From assembly GCF_003201655.1 (NCBI RefSeq), contig NZ_QJJU01000016.1:62001-126000 (forward strand): DNA of 64,000 bases, written 5' to 3'. Both the position numbers and the translations under genes were made by a program. Below are positions 1 through 6,248 of the stretch, piece after piece. How positions within the stretch are numbered: position 1 is the first letter of the stretch; each line of letters starts with the position of its first letter. The notes beneath the pieces are model-generated. The model saw nothing but the letters and a program-made list of their open reading frames with translations, did not search any database and was not told where the DNA came from. This DNA is from Mycolicibacterium moriokaense. Its GTDB lineage: Bacteria > Actinomycetota > Actinomycetes > Mycobacteriales > Mycobacteriaceae.

Positions 1-15
1 GCCGAGATCAAGTAA

Positions 16-711
16 CTAGTCGGGCGTCACCAGGCTGCGTTCGGCCAACTGAGTCCCGAAGTAGCGGGCCCTGGGGTCGATGACGACCGACTTGTCATCG
101 CCCCGCCGGGCCAGCACGTCGCGGGCCATCTGTTCGAACGAGATCTTGTCCGGCCCACCGATATTCGCGACGCCGTCGAGGGGCCCGGCGACCGCCGCAC
201 GTGCGACGGTTGCGGCGACTTCGTCGGCGGCGATCGGTTGGATCAGCGCGTCGGGTACCCGAACTTCGTCGCCGACGATCATCGAGTCGGTAATGCCGTC
301 GGTGAACTCGGCGAACTGTGTCGCCCGCAGCATCGTGTAGGGCAGACCGGATTCATTGATGATGTTCTCCTGCATCACCTTTGCTCGCATATAGCCGCTG
401 TCGGGTAACCCGTCCACACCGACGATCGACAGTGCGACGTAGTGACTCACCCCGGCGGCCTTGGCGGCGGCAACTAGGTTCGTCGTCGACGCGGTGAAGA
501 ACTCCATCACCGGGTCGTCGTCGAACGACGGCGAATTGAGCAGGTCTACAAGGACGTTCGCGCCGGAGAGCGCATCGGCAAGGCCGTCCCCGGACAGCAC
601 GTCGACTCCCGATGACCTCGATGCGGCCACCACGTCGTGACCTTCAGCTTCAAGAAGACCGACAACCTTGGTGCCGATCAGACCGCTTGCGCCGACAACC
701 GTGATTTTCAT
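16..711 (-). CDS. NmrA-like NAD(P)-binding atypical SDR
   Basis: A 231-residue protein with an N-terminal Rossmann motif (VGASGLIGTKV, residues 6-16) and the compact layout of NmrA/SDR_a5 proteins. The usual SDR catalytic Tyr-Lys pair is not obvious (LSIVGV near residue 95, then YMRAKVMQE near 108, gives a YxxxK-like arrangement). Proteins of this type act as cytosolic NAD(P)-dependent reductases or redox sensors. The substrate cannot be read from the sequence. It is divergent from the small gene at 735 with only 23 bases between them. Family assignment is firm; function is unknown. Confidence 0.85.
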   Translation of the reverse strand: MKITVVGASGLIGTKVVGLLEAEGHDVVAASRSSGVDVLSGDGLADALSGANVLVDLLNSPSFDDDPVMEFFTASTTNLVAAAKAAGVSHYVALSIVGVDGLPDSGYMRAKVMQENIINESGLPYTMLRATQFAEFTDGITDSMIVGDEVRVPDALIQPIAADEVAATVARAAVAGPLDGVANIGGPDKISFEQMARDVLARRGDDKSVVIDPRARYFGTQLAERSLVTPD

Positions 712-734
712 GAAGTCATGCCTACCATCACTGG

Positions 735-1061
735 GTGGAGCCCGTTGAAATAAATGCCGGTGCCTGGTATTTGCGTGCGCCCCGGCAGGACGAGCTCATC
801 GACGACCGCCCTTCGCTGGCCGACCTCGGTGAAACCGATCCGGATTACGTCACGCGATGCAGCGCATTGTGGGCGTCCGACACCGGCTACACGTGGGCGG
901 TCTGCGAGCCGACCACCGGTGAATTGCTGGCCGAGGTGACGATTGATCCGAGGGCAGCGACCGTTCGCAGCCGGGCGCGCGGCGGCCATAGCGATGCGGC
1001 GGCGACTGCCGAACAAGCCGTGCGCCGGTTTGCCGCGGCCGTGCTGGGCATGACGGTGTGA
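735..1061 (+). CDS. Short GNAT-like protein (partial acetyltransferase fold)
   Basis: A 108-residue protein whose first two thirds resemble the N-terminal beta-strands of GNAT acetyltransferases (AWYLRAPRQDEL, then YTWAVCEPTTGELLAEV). The acetyl-CoA-binding R/Q-x-x-G-x-G/A loop is not present; the C-terminus is instead an Ala/Arg-rich helix. I chose the GTG at 735 because TACCAT at 723-728 sits six bases upstream, as for a leaderless transcript, and no Shine-Dalgarno is seen. It may be a reduced, non-catalytic family member rather than a decayed gene, since the frame is open and codon use looks normal. Function unknown. Confidence 0.6.
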   Translation: MEPVEINAGAWYLRAPRQDELIDDRPSLADLGETDPDYVTRCSALWASDTGYTWAVCEPTTGELLAEVTIDPRAATVRSRARGGHSDAAATAEQAVRRFAAAVLGMTV

Positions 1062-1302
1062 ACGGCTCGAGGTGAGCTCGTCGGCGCCCTGAGCTGGGTC
1101 TATGAAGATCCTCTTAGATCGATTGCCGAGCGACGGCCATCCGGCGTAGGGTGCAAACAGGTTGAGTTCACAGCCGCTGGAAACGTCAATGCGACGTGCA
1201 GGGCGGGTACTCCCTCCCTGTAGCGAAGGCTTTGAGGACGCAGAGCCGATTTCTTGACGTGAACCACAGTACGAATCACGTATTCCGACTGATGGAGTCA
1301 CA

Positions 1303-1746
1303 ATGTCTACCTCTGTACATGCTCATTCGGCTACGCCGGAGTCTCTCACCGAATCCACCGACTGCCACACGGCGCACTTCGCCACCCGGTGGCTGCGGCC
1401 ATCAACGGCGGTGATCACCGCACACGGCGAAGTCGACGCGGCCAACGCGCAGCAGTTCGTCGACTACGCGCTGGGCCACGCCGCCCACACCGATCGCCTG
1501 GTGCTAGATCTGACCGGGGTCGAATTCTTCGGCACCGCAGGCTTTTCCGCCCTGCACAGCGTGAATGTCCGCTGCGCCGGCGAGAAGATCGAATGGGCAC
1601 TTGCGCCCAGCTCGGCCGTCACCAGGCTGCTGCGGATCTGCGATCCCGATTCGGCCTTGCCGATCTGTACCAGCGTTGACGCCGCGCTGTCGGCTGTGCA
1701 GGGCGAACCGCGTCGGCTACTTCAACTCGTCTCGAAGGCGCGCTAG
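1303..1746 (+). CDS. STAS-domain anti-anti-sigma factor (RsfA/RsfB-like)
   Basis: A 147-residue single-domain STAS protein (about residues 30-130; AVITAHGEVDAANA, LVLDLTGVEFFGTAGFSAL). Such proteins bind an anti-sigma kinase like RsbW and release its sigma factor; phosphorylation of a conserved Ser/Thr switches this off. At the phospho-acceptor position the sequence is G-T78-A-G rather than the D-S-S-G of SpoIIAA, leaving Thr78 as candidate acceptor. It converges on sigF and overlaps its 3' end by 30 bases, so it plausibly works on the neighbouring RsbW/SigF pair; in M. tuberculosis the RsfA and RsfB genes lie elsewhere. A GGAG precedes the ATG by about six bases. A GGGTAC at 1205-1210 is a possible SigF -10 without a clear -35. 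Confidence 0.88.
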   Translation: MSTSVHAHSATPESLTESTDCHTAHFATRWLRPSTAVITAHGEVDAANAQQFVDYALGHAAHTDRLVLDLTGVEFFGTAGFSALHSVNVRCAGEKIEWALAPSSAVTRLLRICDPDSALPICTSVDAALSAVQGEPRRLLQLVSKAR

Positions 1747-2505
1747 GGACTTCGCCAACAACCGGGAAACATGCATCTGCGAGATGCCGACCCGCTCGGC
1801 GATCTGCGTCTGCGTCAAAGACTCGAAGAACCGCAGCAGCAGCACGGTCCGCTCCCGCTCCGGCAACACAGCGAGCAAGGGCCGCAACGCTTCCCGATTC
1901 TCGATCTGATCCAGGCTGGCATCGACATCGCCGAGCGTGTCGGCAATCGCAGGCGCATCCTCGGTGCCGCTGCCGCCGCTGTCGATCGACAGTGTGTTGT
2001 AGGAGCTGCCCGCGACCAGGCCCTCAATCACCTCGTCGCGGTCCATCTCCAACTCGGCGGCGAGCTCCGTCGCGGTGGGCGCGCGGCCAAGCCGCTGCGA
2101 CAGGTCAGCTGTCGCGGCGCCCAACCTCAGATGCAGTTCCTTGAGCCGGCGGGGCACCTTGACCGACCAGCTGTTGTCTCGGAAGTGCCTGCGGACCTCA
2201 CCCATGATGGTTGGCACCGCGAACGACACGAAGTCCGACCCGGCGTTCACATCGAACCGGACGACGGCGTTGACCAGTCCCACACGGGCTACTTGCACCA
2301 GGTCGTCGCGCGGCTCACCACGCCCGTCGAATCTGCGGGCGATGTGATCGGCAAGCGGCAGGCACCGCTCTACGATCCGGTCGCGCTGACGCTGGAAGTG
2401 CGCCGACGACTCGGATAGACCCTCAAGTTCGCGGAACATTTCGATGACGTCCGCGTATTCAGAGTTCGATCGTTTCGACGAACCCTGAGCTGACGACGGG
2501 GTCAC
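1717..2505 (-). CDS. sigF: RNA polymerase sigma factor SigF (stress/stationary phase)
   Basis: A 262-residue group 3 (SigB/SigF type) sigma factor, near-collinear with M. tuberculosis SigF: region 2 (PLADHIARRFDGRGEPRDDL, then VSFAVPTIMGEVRRHFRD), region 3 (RAPTATELAAELEMDRDEV) and region 4 helix-turn-helix (LTQTQIAERVGISQMHVSRL). It directs transcription of stress, pigment and stationary-phase genes. The frame is open to 2622, but I chose the GTG at 2505-2503 because it overlaps the rsbW stop (GTGA) and gives the family length and N-terminus. Translation is therefore likely coupled to rsbW, and the pair is autoregulated from the promoter at 2965-2991. Confidence 0.96.
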   Translation of the reverse strand: MTPSSAQGSSKRSNSEYADVIEMFRELEGLSESSAHFQRQRDRIVERCLPLADHIARRFDGRGEPRDDLVQVARVGLVNAVVRFDVNAGSDFVSFAVPTIMGEVRRHFRDNSWSVKVPRRLKELHLRLGAATADLSQRLGRAPTATELAAELEMDRDEVIEGLVAGSSYNTLSIDSGGSGTEDAPAIADTLGDVDASLDQIENREALRPLLAVLPERERTVLLLRFFESLTQTQIAERVGISQMHVSRLLAKSLARLRDELK

Positions 2506-2936
2506 CTCAGCGAACTCGCTCGCCTCGCGGTCATGGAGATCCCGAATACCCGCCGCTCCTCGGGGCCCTGCCCATCGGAGAAGGTCCGCACGTCGTCGGT
2601 CAGCGAGCTCAGCACGTGCCAACTGAAGCTGCCGGGGGCCAGGATGTCCGGGCTCTTACACGTGGTCGATGCTTCGATGACGACGGCGTCGTCGCGAGGG
2701 TCGACCACCAGCAGCAGCGTCGAGTCGGGAACCGCCGATCGGATTAATCGGGTGCACGCTTCGTCGACGGCAAGGCGCAGGTCTGCCACGGCATCGAAGT
2801 CGAGGTCCTCGAACGTGCCGACGGCGGCCACGAGAGTGCGCAGAATCGCGAGGTTCTCAAGTCTGGCCGCGACCCGGAGTTCGACCGACCGGTCGCTGCG
2901 CTGCTGCCCGTTGTCTGTGTTCGCGACGTCGGCCAT
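2502..2936 (-). CDS. rsbW: Anti-sigma F factor RsbW/UsfX
   Basis: A 144-residue small GHKL-fold (HATPase) protein aligned along its length with M. tuberculosis RsbW/UsfX (RLENLAILRTLV; FDAVADLRLAVDEACTRLIR; FSWHVL). It binds SigF and keeps it off core polymerase until an antagonist intervenes. The N-box reads DEACTRLI, without the usual Asn of kinase-active RsbW proteins, as also recalled for the M. tuberculosis protein; this fits weak or absent kinase activity. The ATG at 2936 is preferred over the upstream ATG at 3005 because a strong GGGAGG lies five bases before it. The 3' end overlaps sigF. Confidence 0.95.
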   Translation of the reverse strand: MADVANTDNGQQRSDRSVELRVAARLENLAILRTLVAAVGTFEDLDFDAVADLRLAVDEACTRLIRSAVPDSTLLLVVDPRDDAVVIEASTTCKSPDILAPGSFSWHVLSSLTDDVRTFSDGQGPEERRVFGISMTARRASSLR

Positions 2937-2964
2937 ATGACCTCCCGGCATGATTCTCGCGAGA

Positions 2965-2991
2965 CTACCCCAGGTCGGATCCGAGCTAACC
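2965..2991 (-). promoter_or_regulatory. SigF-type promoter of rsbW-sigF
   Basis: On the minus strand GGTTA (2991-2987) is followed after exactly 16 bases by GGGTAG (2970-2965), against the mycobacterial SigF consensus GGTTT-N15-18-GGGTA. It lies about 29 bases upstream of the rsbW start, implying a short leader that contains the GGGAGG Shine-Dalgarno, and gives the classic autoregulatory SigF loop. Confidence 0.8.
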
Positions 2992-3057
2992 ACCGGCGCT
3001 CCCATGACTGGTTAGGTGAGACGTGTGGCAACGGCGCCGACGGGGTAGTCCCCCGTC

Positions 3058-3222
3058 ATGGACGAGATTGCGCCACAGAGTCACGTCGACGCCGAGAGCG
3101 GGACCCGGTCCCCGCGCCGGATACTCATCATCACCGGACTTGTGCTTGCGGTTCTGATCCTGGTGGGGGTAGCGATATACGCCGGGTCGTTCGTCATCCT
3201 TGCGCCGATGATGCCGTGGTAG
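3058..3222 (+). CDS. Small single-pass membrane protein (54 aa)
   Basis: An ATG-to-TAG frame of 55 codons. The N-terminus is charged (MDEIAPQSHVDAES, then RSPRR), followed by one long hydrophobic segment (about residues 22-50; IITGLVLAVLILVGVAIYAG) and a short tail ending PMMPW. The positive-inside rule puts the N-terminus in the cytoplasm. Third positions are strongly GC-rich, supporting coding. GGGTAG at 3043-3048, nine bases upstream of the ATG, looks like a SigF -10 but no good -35 is seen at the right distance. It is divergent from rsbW. Function unknown; a role as a small stress-induced membrane peptide is inference from location only. Confidence 0.65.
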   Translation: MDEIAPQSHVDAESGTRSPRRILIITGLVLAVLILVGVAIYAGSFVILAPMMPW

Positions 3223-3571
3223 CGCCAGTGATGAGAACTCCGGCGCCGCTCCGACTGATGTCCTCTTCGCCATGGTCTACCTCCTGTACCCCGCGGTGGT
3301 CGTCCGTCAAACATCCGACTTCTTGGTAGCGTCGTTGGCGTCAGGGACCTGGTGATCCCACCGCATAGAAGGTGTGGATCTGCTCCTACTCGAACGGGTA
3401 TATGCAGGCGGTGGGAGACGACGCCGTGGTTGCGCTTGCTCTGCACATCCTCGACCTCGGCTACTTCCGGGCCCGCAAGCGACCACGGAGTCGAATCCTC
3501 CAGCGGCCAAGGACTATTCGCGCGGCCTGGGGCCGCCATTCACCAGTGCTGCGCGAGCGGATTGATCGCCA
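3223..3571. other. Non-coding stretch upstream of the CsbD-like gene
   Basis: I find no convincing gene in these roughly 350 bases. A frame at 3372-3629 (+) has a GC-rich third position only over its first 35 codons and no Shine-Dalgarno. A frame starting at 3273 on the minus strand has a good AGGAGG but a shadow-like codon pattern. The stretch may hold a degenerated gene or an untranslated RNA. Confidence 0.4.
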
Positions 3572-3597
3572 GGTTTGCCAATGGGGGCGAATGGGCA
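3572..3597 (+). promoter_or_regulatory. Candidate SigF-type promoter of the CsbD-like gene
   Basis: GGTTT (3572-3576), 16 bases, then GGGCA (3593-3597); one mismatch to GGTTT-N16-GGGTA. It would give a leader of about 95 bases before the ATG at 3700. The same 16-base spacing is seen at three other sites in this 2-kb neighbourhood. Confidence 0.5.
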
Positions 3598-3699
3598 CTC
3601 CCGATAGTGCGTGGGGAGATTCCCCGTAGGTCCCGTAGGGGCCCCGCGCTCAAGAGGTGGGCAACGACCAATTCCCGCCAGTAGTGAAAGAGGTTATGC

Positions 3700-3945
3700 A
3701 TGAGCGAGAAGAACAACTCTGGCCCGGAAGAAGGCATCAAGGGCGTCGTCGAGGACGTCAAGGGCAAGGCAAAGGAAGCGGTCGGAACCGTAACCGGCCG
3801 TGACGACTTGGTCCGTGAAGGCAAGGCGCAGCAGGACAAGGCCGACGCCCAGAAGGACGTCGCCAAGAAGGAAGCCGAGGCCGAAGCTGCCCGCGTTGGC
3901 GCCAAGGCTGCTGAAAAGCGCCAGGAGGCCGAGCAGCGGCGGTAG
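3700..3945 (+). CDS. CsbD-like general stress protein
   Basis: An 81-residue, highly charged, Lys/Glu/Ala-rich hydrophilic protein of the CsbD family (IKGVVEDVKGKAKEAVGTVTG, residues 13-33, then a long Ala/Glu/Lys helix to the end). CsbD proteins are abundant cytosolic proteins of the SigB/SigF general stress response in Gram-positive bacteria; the biochemical role is unknown. AAAGAGG lies nine bases before the ATG. Its place inside the SigF island and the candidate SigF promoter upstream fit this regulation. A strong hairpin follows the stop. Confidence 0.85.
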   Translation: MSEKNNSGPEEGIKGVVEDVKGKAKEAVGTVTGRDDLVREGKAQQDKADAQKDVAKKEAEAEAARVGAKAAEKRQEAEQRR

Positions 3946-3957
3946 ATGAGCCCCAAC

Positions 3958-3991
3958 GAAACGGGCCCAGCCAATAGGCTGGGCCCGTTTC
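3958..3991. terminator. Bidirectional hairpin terminator
   Basis: A perfect 15-bp inverted repeat (3958-3972 and 3977-3991) with a four-base loop, GC-rich in the middle and flanked by AAA/TTT. It lies between the convergent CsbD-like gene (stop 3945) and usfY (stop 4002) and can serve both strands. Confidence 0.9.
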
Positions 3992-4001
3992 AATGTGATT
4001 C

Positions 4002-4310
4002 CTAGCTGCTGGGTCTCTGTCGCTGTATGTCGGGATGCTCTGCGTACCAACGCTCTTCGATACGGCGTACTCGTAAATGCTCGACGAGAAGCCACCCCGC
4101 ACCGATAATGAACCCCGCGCCTGCGAGTGTTGCCAGCATCAATCCGACGTCATGGTGACTGGTGGCGAACGCCGCAAGGCACGACACGAAGAGCACAAGG
4201 GTGACGCCGATTACGACGAGCCCCGGCATTATTTTGTTGTCCTTCATCGACTCACCGGCGTGTGGCCGGGTTGTCCTCGAGTGGTCGACGGGATCCTTCG
4301 GGCCTTTCAT
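4002..4310 (-). CDS. usfY: UsfY-like membrane protein
   Basis: A 102-residue protein similar to M. tuberculosis UsfY (Rv3288c): an N-terminal DPVDHSRTTRPHAGES signature, two transmembrane segments (about residues 24-46 and 53-75) and a basic tail RRIEERWYAEHP. Function is unknown, but the name reflects its place upstream of sigF. The ATG at 4310 is chosen over the upstream frame extension because GAGAGGAG sits six bases before it and the homologous region begins there. It has its own consensus SigF promoter and shares a hairpin terminator with the CsbD-like gene. Confidence 0.88.
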   Translation of the reverse strand: MKGPKDPVDHSRTTRPHAGESMKDNKIMPGLVVIGVTLVLFVSCLAAFATSHHDVGLMLATLAGAGFIIGAGWLLVEHLRVRRIEERWYAEHPDIQRQRPSS

Positions 4311-4372
4311 CGGTACTCCTCTCTCGGCATACCTATGCCCGGCTGAACATGGGCTGATTTCAACGGTAGATC

Positions 4373-4398
4373 TACCCGACTCCGTTGTGGGAGAAACC
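4373..4398 (-). promoter_or_regulatory. Consensus SigF promoter of usfY
   Basis: On the minus strand GGTTT (4398-4394), 16 bases, GGGTA (4377-4373): a full match to the mycobacterial SigF consensus. The expected start site lies about 55 bases upstream of the usfY ATG. Confidence 0.85.
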
Positions 4399-4445
4399 GT
4401 CACGCAAACAAAAGTCACTGGTAGGGCGGACGCTGTGGCGCCCTC

Positions 4446-4823
4446 TCATCCACCGAACAGCGCGGGCCCGGCAAGGACGGGGACGCTCATCGTCAGCACA
4501 AGCAGCATGAGTGTGAGCAGGAACCAGCCCGCGCCCTGCCAAGCCCACCACGTCTCATGGTTACGCCACGTCTGATAGGTGCGGACGAACGCGCGCAGTC
4601 CGCCGATCAACAGGATGAGCGGTGCCCCGCTCGCGAGGAGCGCACGCTGCGGAACCCCGCAAGCCGCTGTGTCTGCCGTCGCGCCGTCGCAGGTGCCGAC
4701 CCAGACAGCGGCGAGGACAAGAAACGCCACGCCGACCACCGCGACCACGAGGCCGAACCGGACGGCCTCGCGGACATTTGCGTCATCGTGCCGCAAGTCG
4801 TTGGGATTGTGATGCACCGCCAC
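4446..4823 (-). CDS. Small multi-pass membrane protein, unknown function
   Basis: About 125 residues with a His/Asp-rich cytosolic start and three hydrophobic segments (roughly residues 24-44, 62-80 and 98-120), plus a short outward loop with two Cys (GTCDG and AACG) that could form a disulfide. I do not recognise the family. The start is uncertain: GTG at 4823 or GTG at 4817, both after a weak GGTCAGG. A SigF-like element directly upstream (4881-4906) suggests it belongs to the same stress regulon as usfY. Confidence 0.7.
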   Translation of the reverse strand: MAVHHNPNDLRHDDANVREAVRFGLVVAVVGVAFLVLAAVWVGTCDGATADTAACGVPQRALLASGAPLILLIGGLRAFVRTYQTWRNHETWWAWQGAGWFLLTLMLLVLTMSVPVLAGPALFGG

Positions 4824-4880
4824 CTGACCAAACTCCCGAATTCGCTGTTAGAACACCCTCGATTTAGACATCCGGGAGAA

Positions 4881-4906
4881 TTCCCTGCCCGGGAAGCGAA
4901 TAAACC
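4881..4906 (-). promoter_or_regulatory. Candidate SigF-type promoter of the 4446-4823 gene
   Basis: On the minus strand GGTTT (4906-4902), 16 bases, GGGAA (4885-4881); one mismatch in the -10. It directly abuts the stop codon of the upstream ANTAR gene and would give a leader of about 50 bases. Confidence 0.5.
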
Positions 4907-5587
4907 TCAGGATTCGACGCGTAAATGCGCGGTCAGCAGCAGCCTGTCGTACACGGCCCTGACGGGCAGTTCCTCTTCGTAGGAAAGGCCGAGAAAGTCC
5001 GTAGCGATTTGCTCGGCCAGCGCGCGCAACTTGGTATTCGTCTCCTGCGAGCGCCATCTGAGCAGCTCGAACGCCGATTCGGCGTTGATCCGGTAGATGA
5101 GCATGAGCATGCCTTTGGCCTGTTCGATGCCGCTGCGCGCCTCTGCAATCTCGGCCACCGCCTCGGTGACGGTCTCGTCGTGGGCCTCCCTTATCGACGG
5201 TGTGACGTCGACGTAGAAGCCGTGCGTGCCGATCACCAGGCCCGAGTCGTCGAACAGCTGGTCGCCAACCACCACGACGTGATGCACCTCGCCTCGGGTG
5301 TCGATGATGCGGTGTCGGGTGGAAAACGCGCCGGAGGTGCGGCGGATCTCGTCCAGAGTGGCGGCGACCTGGCCGTAATCGTCGGGATGCTTGTGTGACA
5401 GCACCAGGTCCGTGGTCGGGTGCACGGTGCCCACCTCGTAACCGTGCATGCGCTCGACCTGAGGTGACCATTCCCAGTGTTCGTCGGCGAAATAGAACCG
5501 GAACCACCCGACACGCTGAGGCTCACCGCCCGCCAGTGCGTGCTCGACGGGCGATTGCCCCTCGAAGTCGGCCAGCTCATCGCTCAT
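4907..5587 (-). CDS. PAS-ANTAR regulator (RNA-binding antiterminator type)
   Basis: A 226-residue protein: a PAS_3-type sensor domain (about residues 25-127; WEWSPQVERMHGYEVG, HPDDYGQV, HRIIDTRGEVHHV) followed by an ANTAR three-helix domain (about 140-196; IEQAKGMLMLIYRINAESAF). ANTAR domains bind paired RNA hairpins and prevent termination. No response-regulator receiver domain is present, so the PAS domain is likely the signal input. The ATG at 5587 is chosen because the family N-terminus begins there and the longer frame would overlap the divergent gene's promoter. Its RNA targets are not visible here. It borders the SigF island but has no SigF promoter of its own that I can see. Confidence 0.88.
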   Translation of the reverse strand: MSDELADFEGQSPVEHALAGGEPQRVGWFRFYFADEHWEWSPQVERMHGYEVGTVHPTTDLVLSHKHPDDYGQVAATLDEIRRTSGAFSTRHRIIDTRGEVHHVVVVGDQLFDDSGLVIGTHGFYVDVTPSIREAHDETVTEAVAEIAEARSGIEQAKGMLMLIYRINAESAFELLRWRSQETNTKLRALAEQIATDFLGLSYEEELPVRAVYDRLLLTAHLRVES

Positions 5588-5663
5588 GTTGTGCAGGTTA
5601 ACGCGGTCAGCAACAGTCCGGCATCGAACCAGATCCGGTCGTTCGTTGATACGACATGTCGGC

Positions 5664-6248
5664 ATGCCGACCTACCATTCGCCCGTGACGCGCACACGGC
5701 TCTACGTGGTCGTGGTCGTCGCCGTGGCATCAGGCATCGGCGCCTATCTCCTCGGCGCGACCGCCGTCTGGAGCCTGGTGATCGGAGCCCTCGCACCGGC
5801 CGTTCTGGCAGCGACGCCCCGATTCCTTCGCGGCGCCCTAGACGGCGTGACCACACGCGACGACGAATCGGCCGACATGTCCGGCACCGAATTCGAGGAC
5901 TACATCGCGGGAATCGCCCGGGCCTGCGGGTTGCCGGTGATCATGACGTCGATCACCGGCGACTGGGGTGTCGACATCATCGTCGGCAAGCGGCCCAATC
6001 GCCTTGCCATTCAATGCAAACGCCAGTCGCGGCCAGTCGGCGCGAGTGCAATTCAGGAAGTGGTCGCGGGCGCACCCATGCAGGATTGCACGAAGACCAT
6101 GGTGGTCACCAACAACGAATTCACGCCTGCCGCACGCAAACTCGCAGAGTTGCATGGCTGCGAGCTCGTCGGCCGGTCCGACTTGCCGGGGCTGCGGGCG
6201 ACGATCCGGCGCCTGACGCAACCCTGCGAGCCGACCGAAGTCAGCTGA
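5664..6248 (+). CDS. Membrane-anchored Mrr-type restriction endonuclease-like protein
   Basis: A 194-residue protein with an N-terminal hairpin of two transmembrane segments (about residues 13-50) and a C-terminal Mrr_cat domain (73-185). Visible Mrr landmarks: G-T-E-F-E near 77, D104 in GVD, Q117-C-K119 (the QxK form of the PD-(D/E)xK core), GAPMQDC and the VTNNEFTPAA segment. The core therefore looks catalytically complete. Mrr domains cleave (often modified) DNA; the membrane anchor suggests acting on incoming DNA or in envelope-linked quality control, which is inference. TACGAC at 5650-5655 lies eight bases before the ATG; a GTG at 5685 is the alternative start. The 3' end overlaps lat by eight bases. 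Confidence 0.8.
   Translation: MPTYHSPVTRTRLYVVVVVAVASGIGAYLLGATAVWSLVIGALAPAVLAATPRFLRGALDGVTTRDDESADMSGTEFEDYIAGIARACGLPVIMTSITGDWGVDIIVGKRPNRLAIQCKRQSRPVGASAIQEVVAGAPMQDCTKTMVVTNNEFTPAARKLAELHGCELVGRSDLPGLRATIRRLTQPCEPTEVS

Noticed and set aside
1205..1210. SigF -10 (GGGTAC) upstream of the STAS gene
   Set aside because: No GGTTT-like -35 at 15-18 bases; noted in the gene entry only.
2986..3273. Minus-strand 95-codon frame with strong AGGAGG before its ATG
   Set aside because: Codon third positions look random and it lies antisense to the 54-aa membrane gene and over the sigF promoter; no family is recognisable.
3372..3629. Plus-strand 85-codon frame with GC-rich third positions at first
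   Set aside because: Only the first 35 codons look coding, no Shine-Dalgarno, and the candidate SigF promoter of the next gene lies inside it. Kept as a possible relic.
5664..6248. Full restriction-modification or defence island around the Mrr gene
   Set aside because: Neighbours are a regulator and lysine catabolism genes; no methylase, helicase-nuclease or toxin-antitoxin genes lie nearby.
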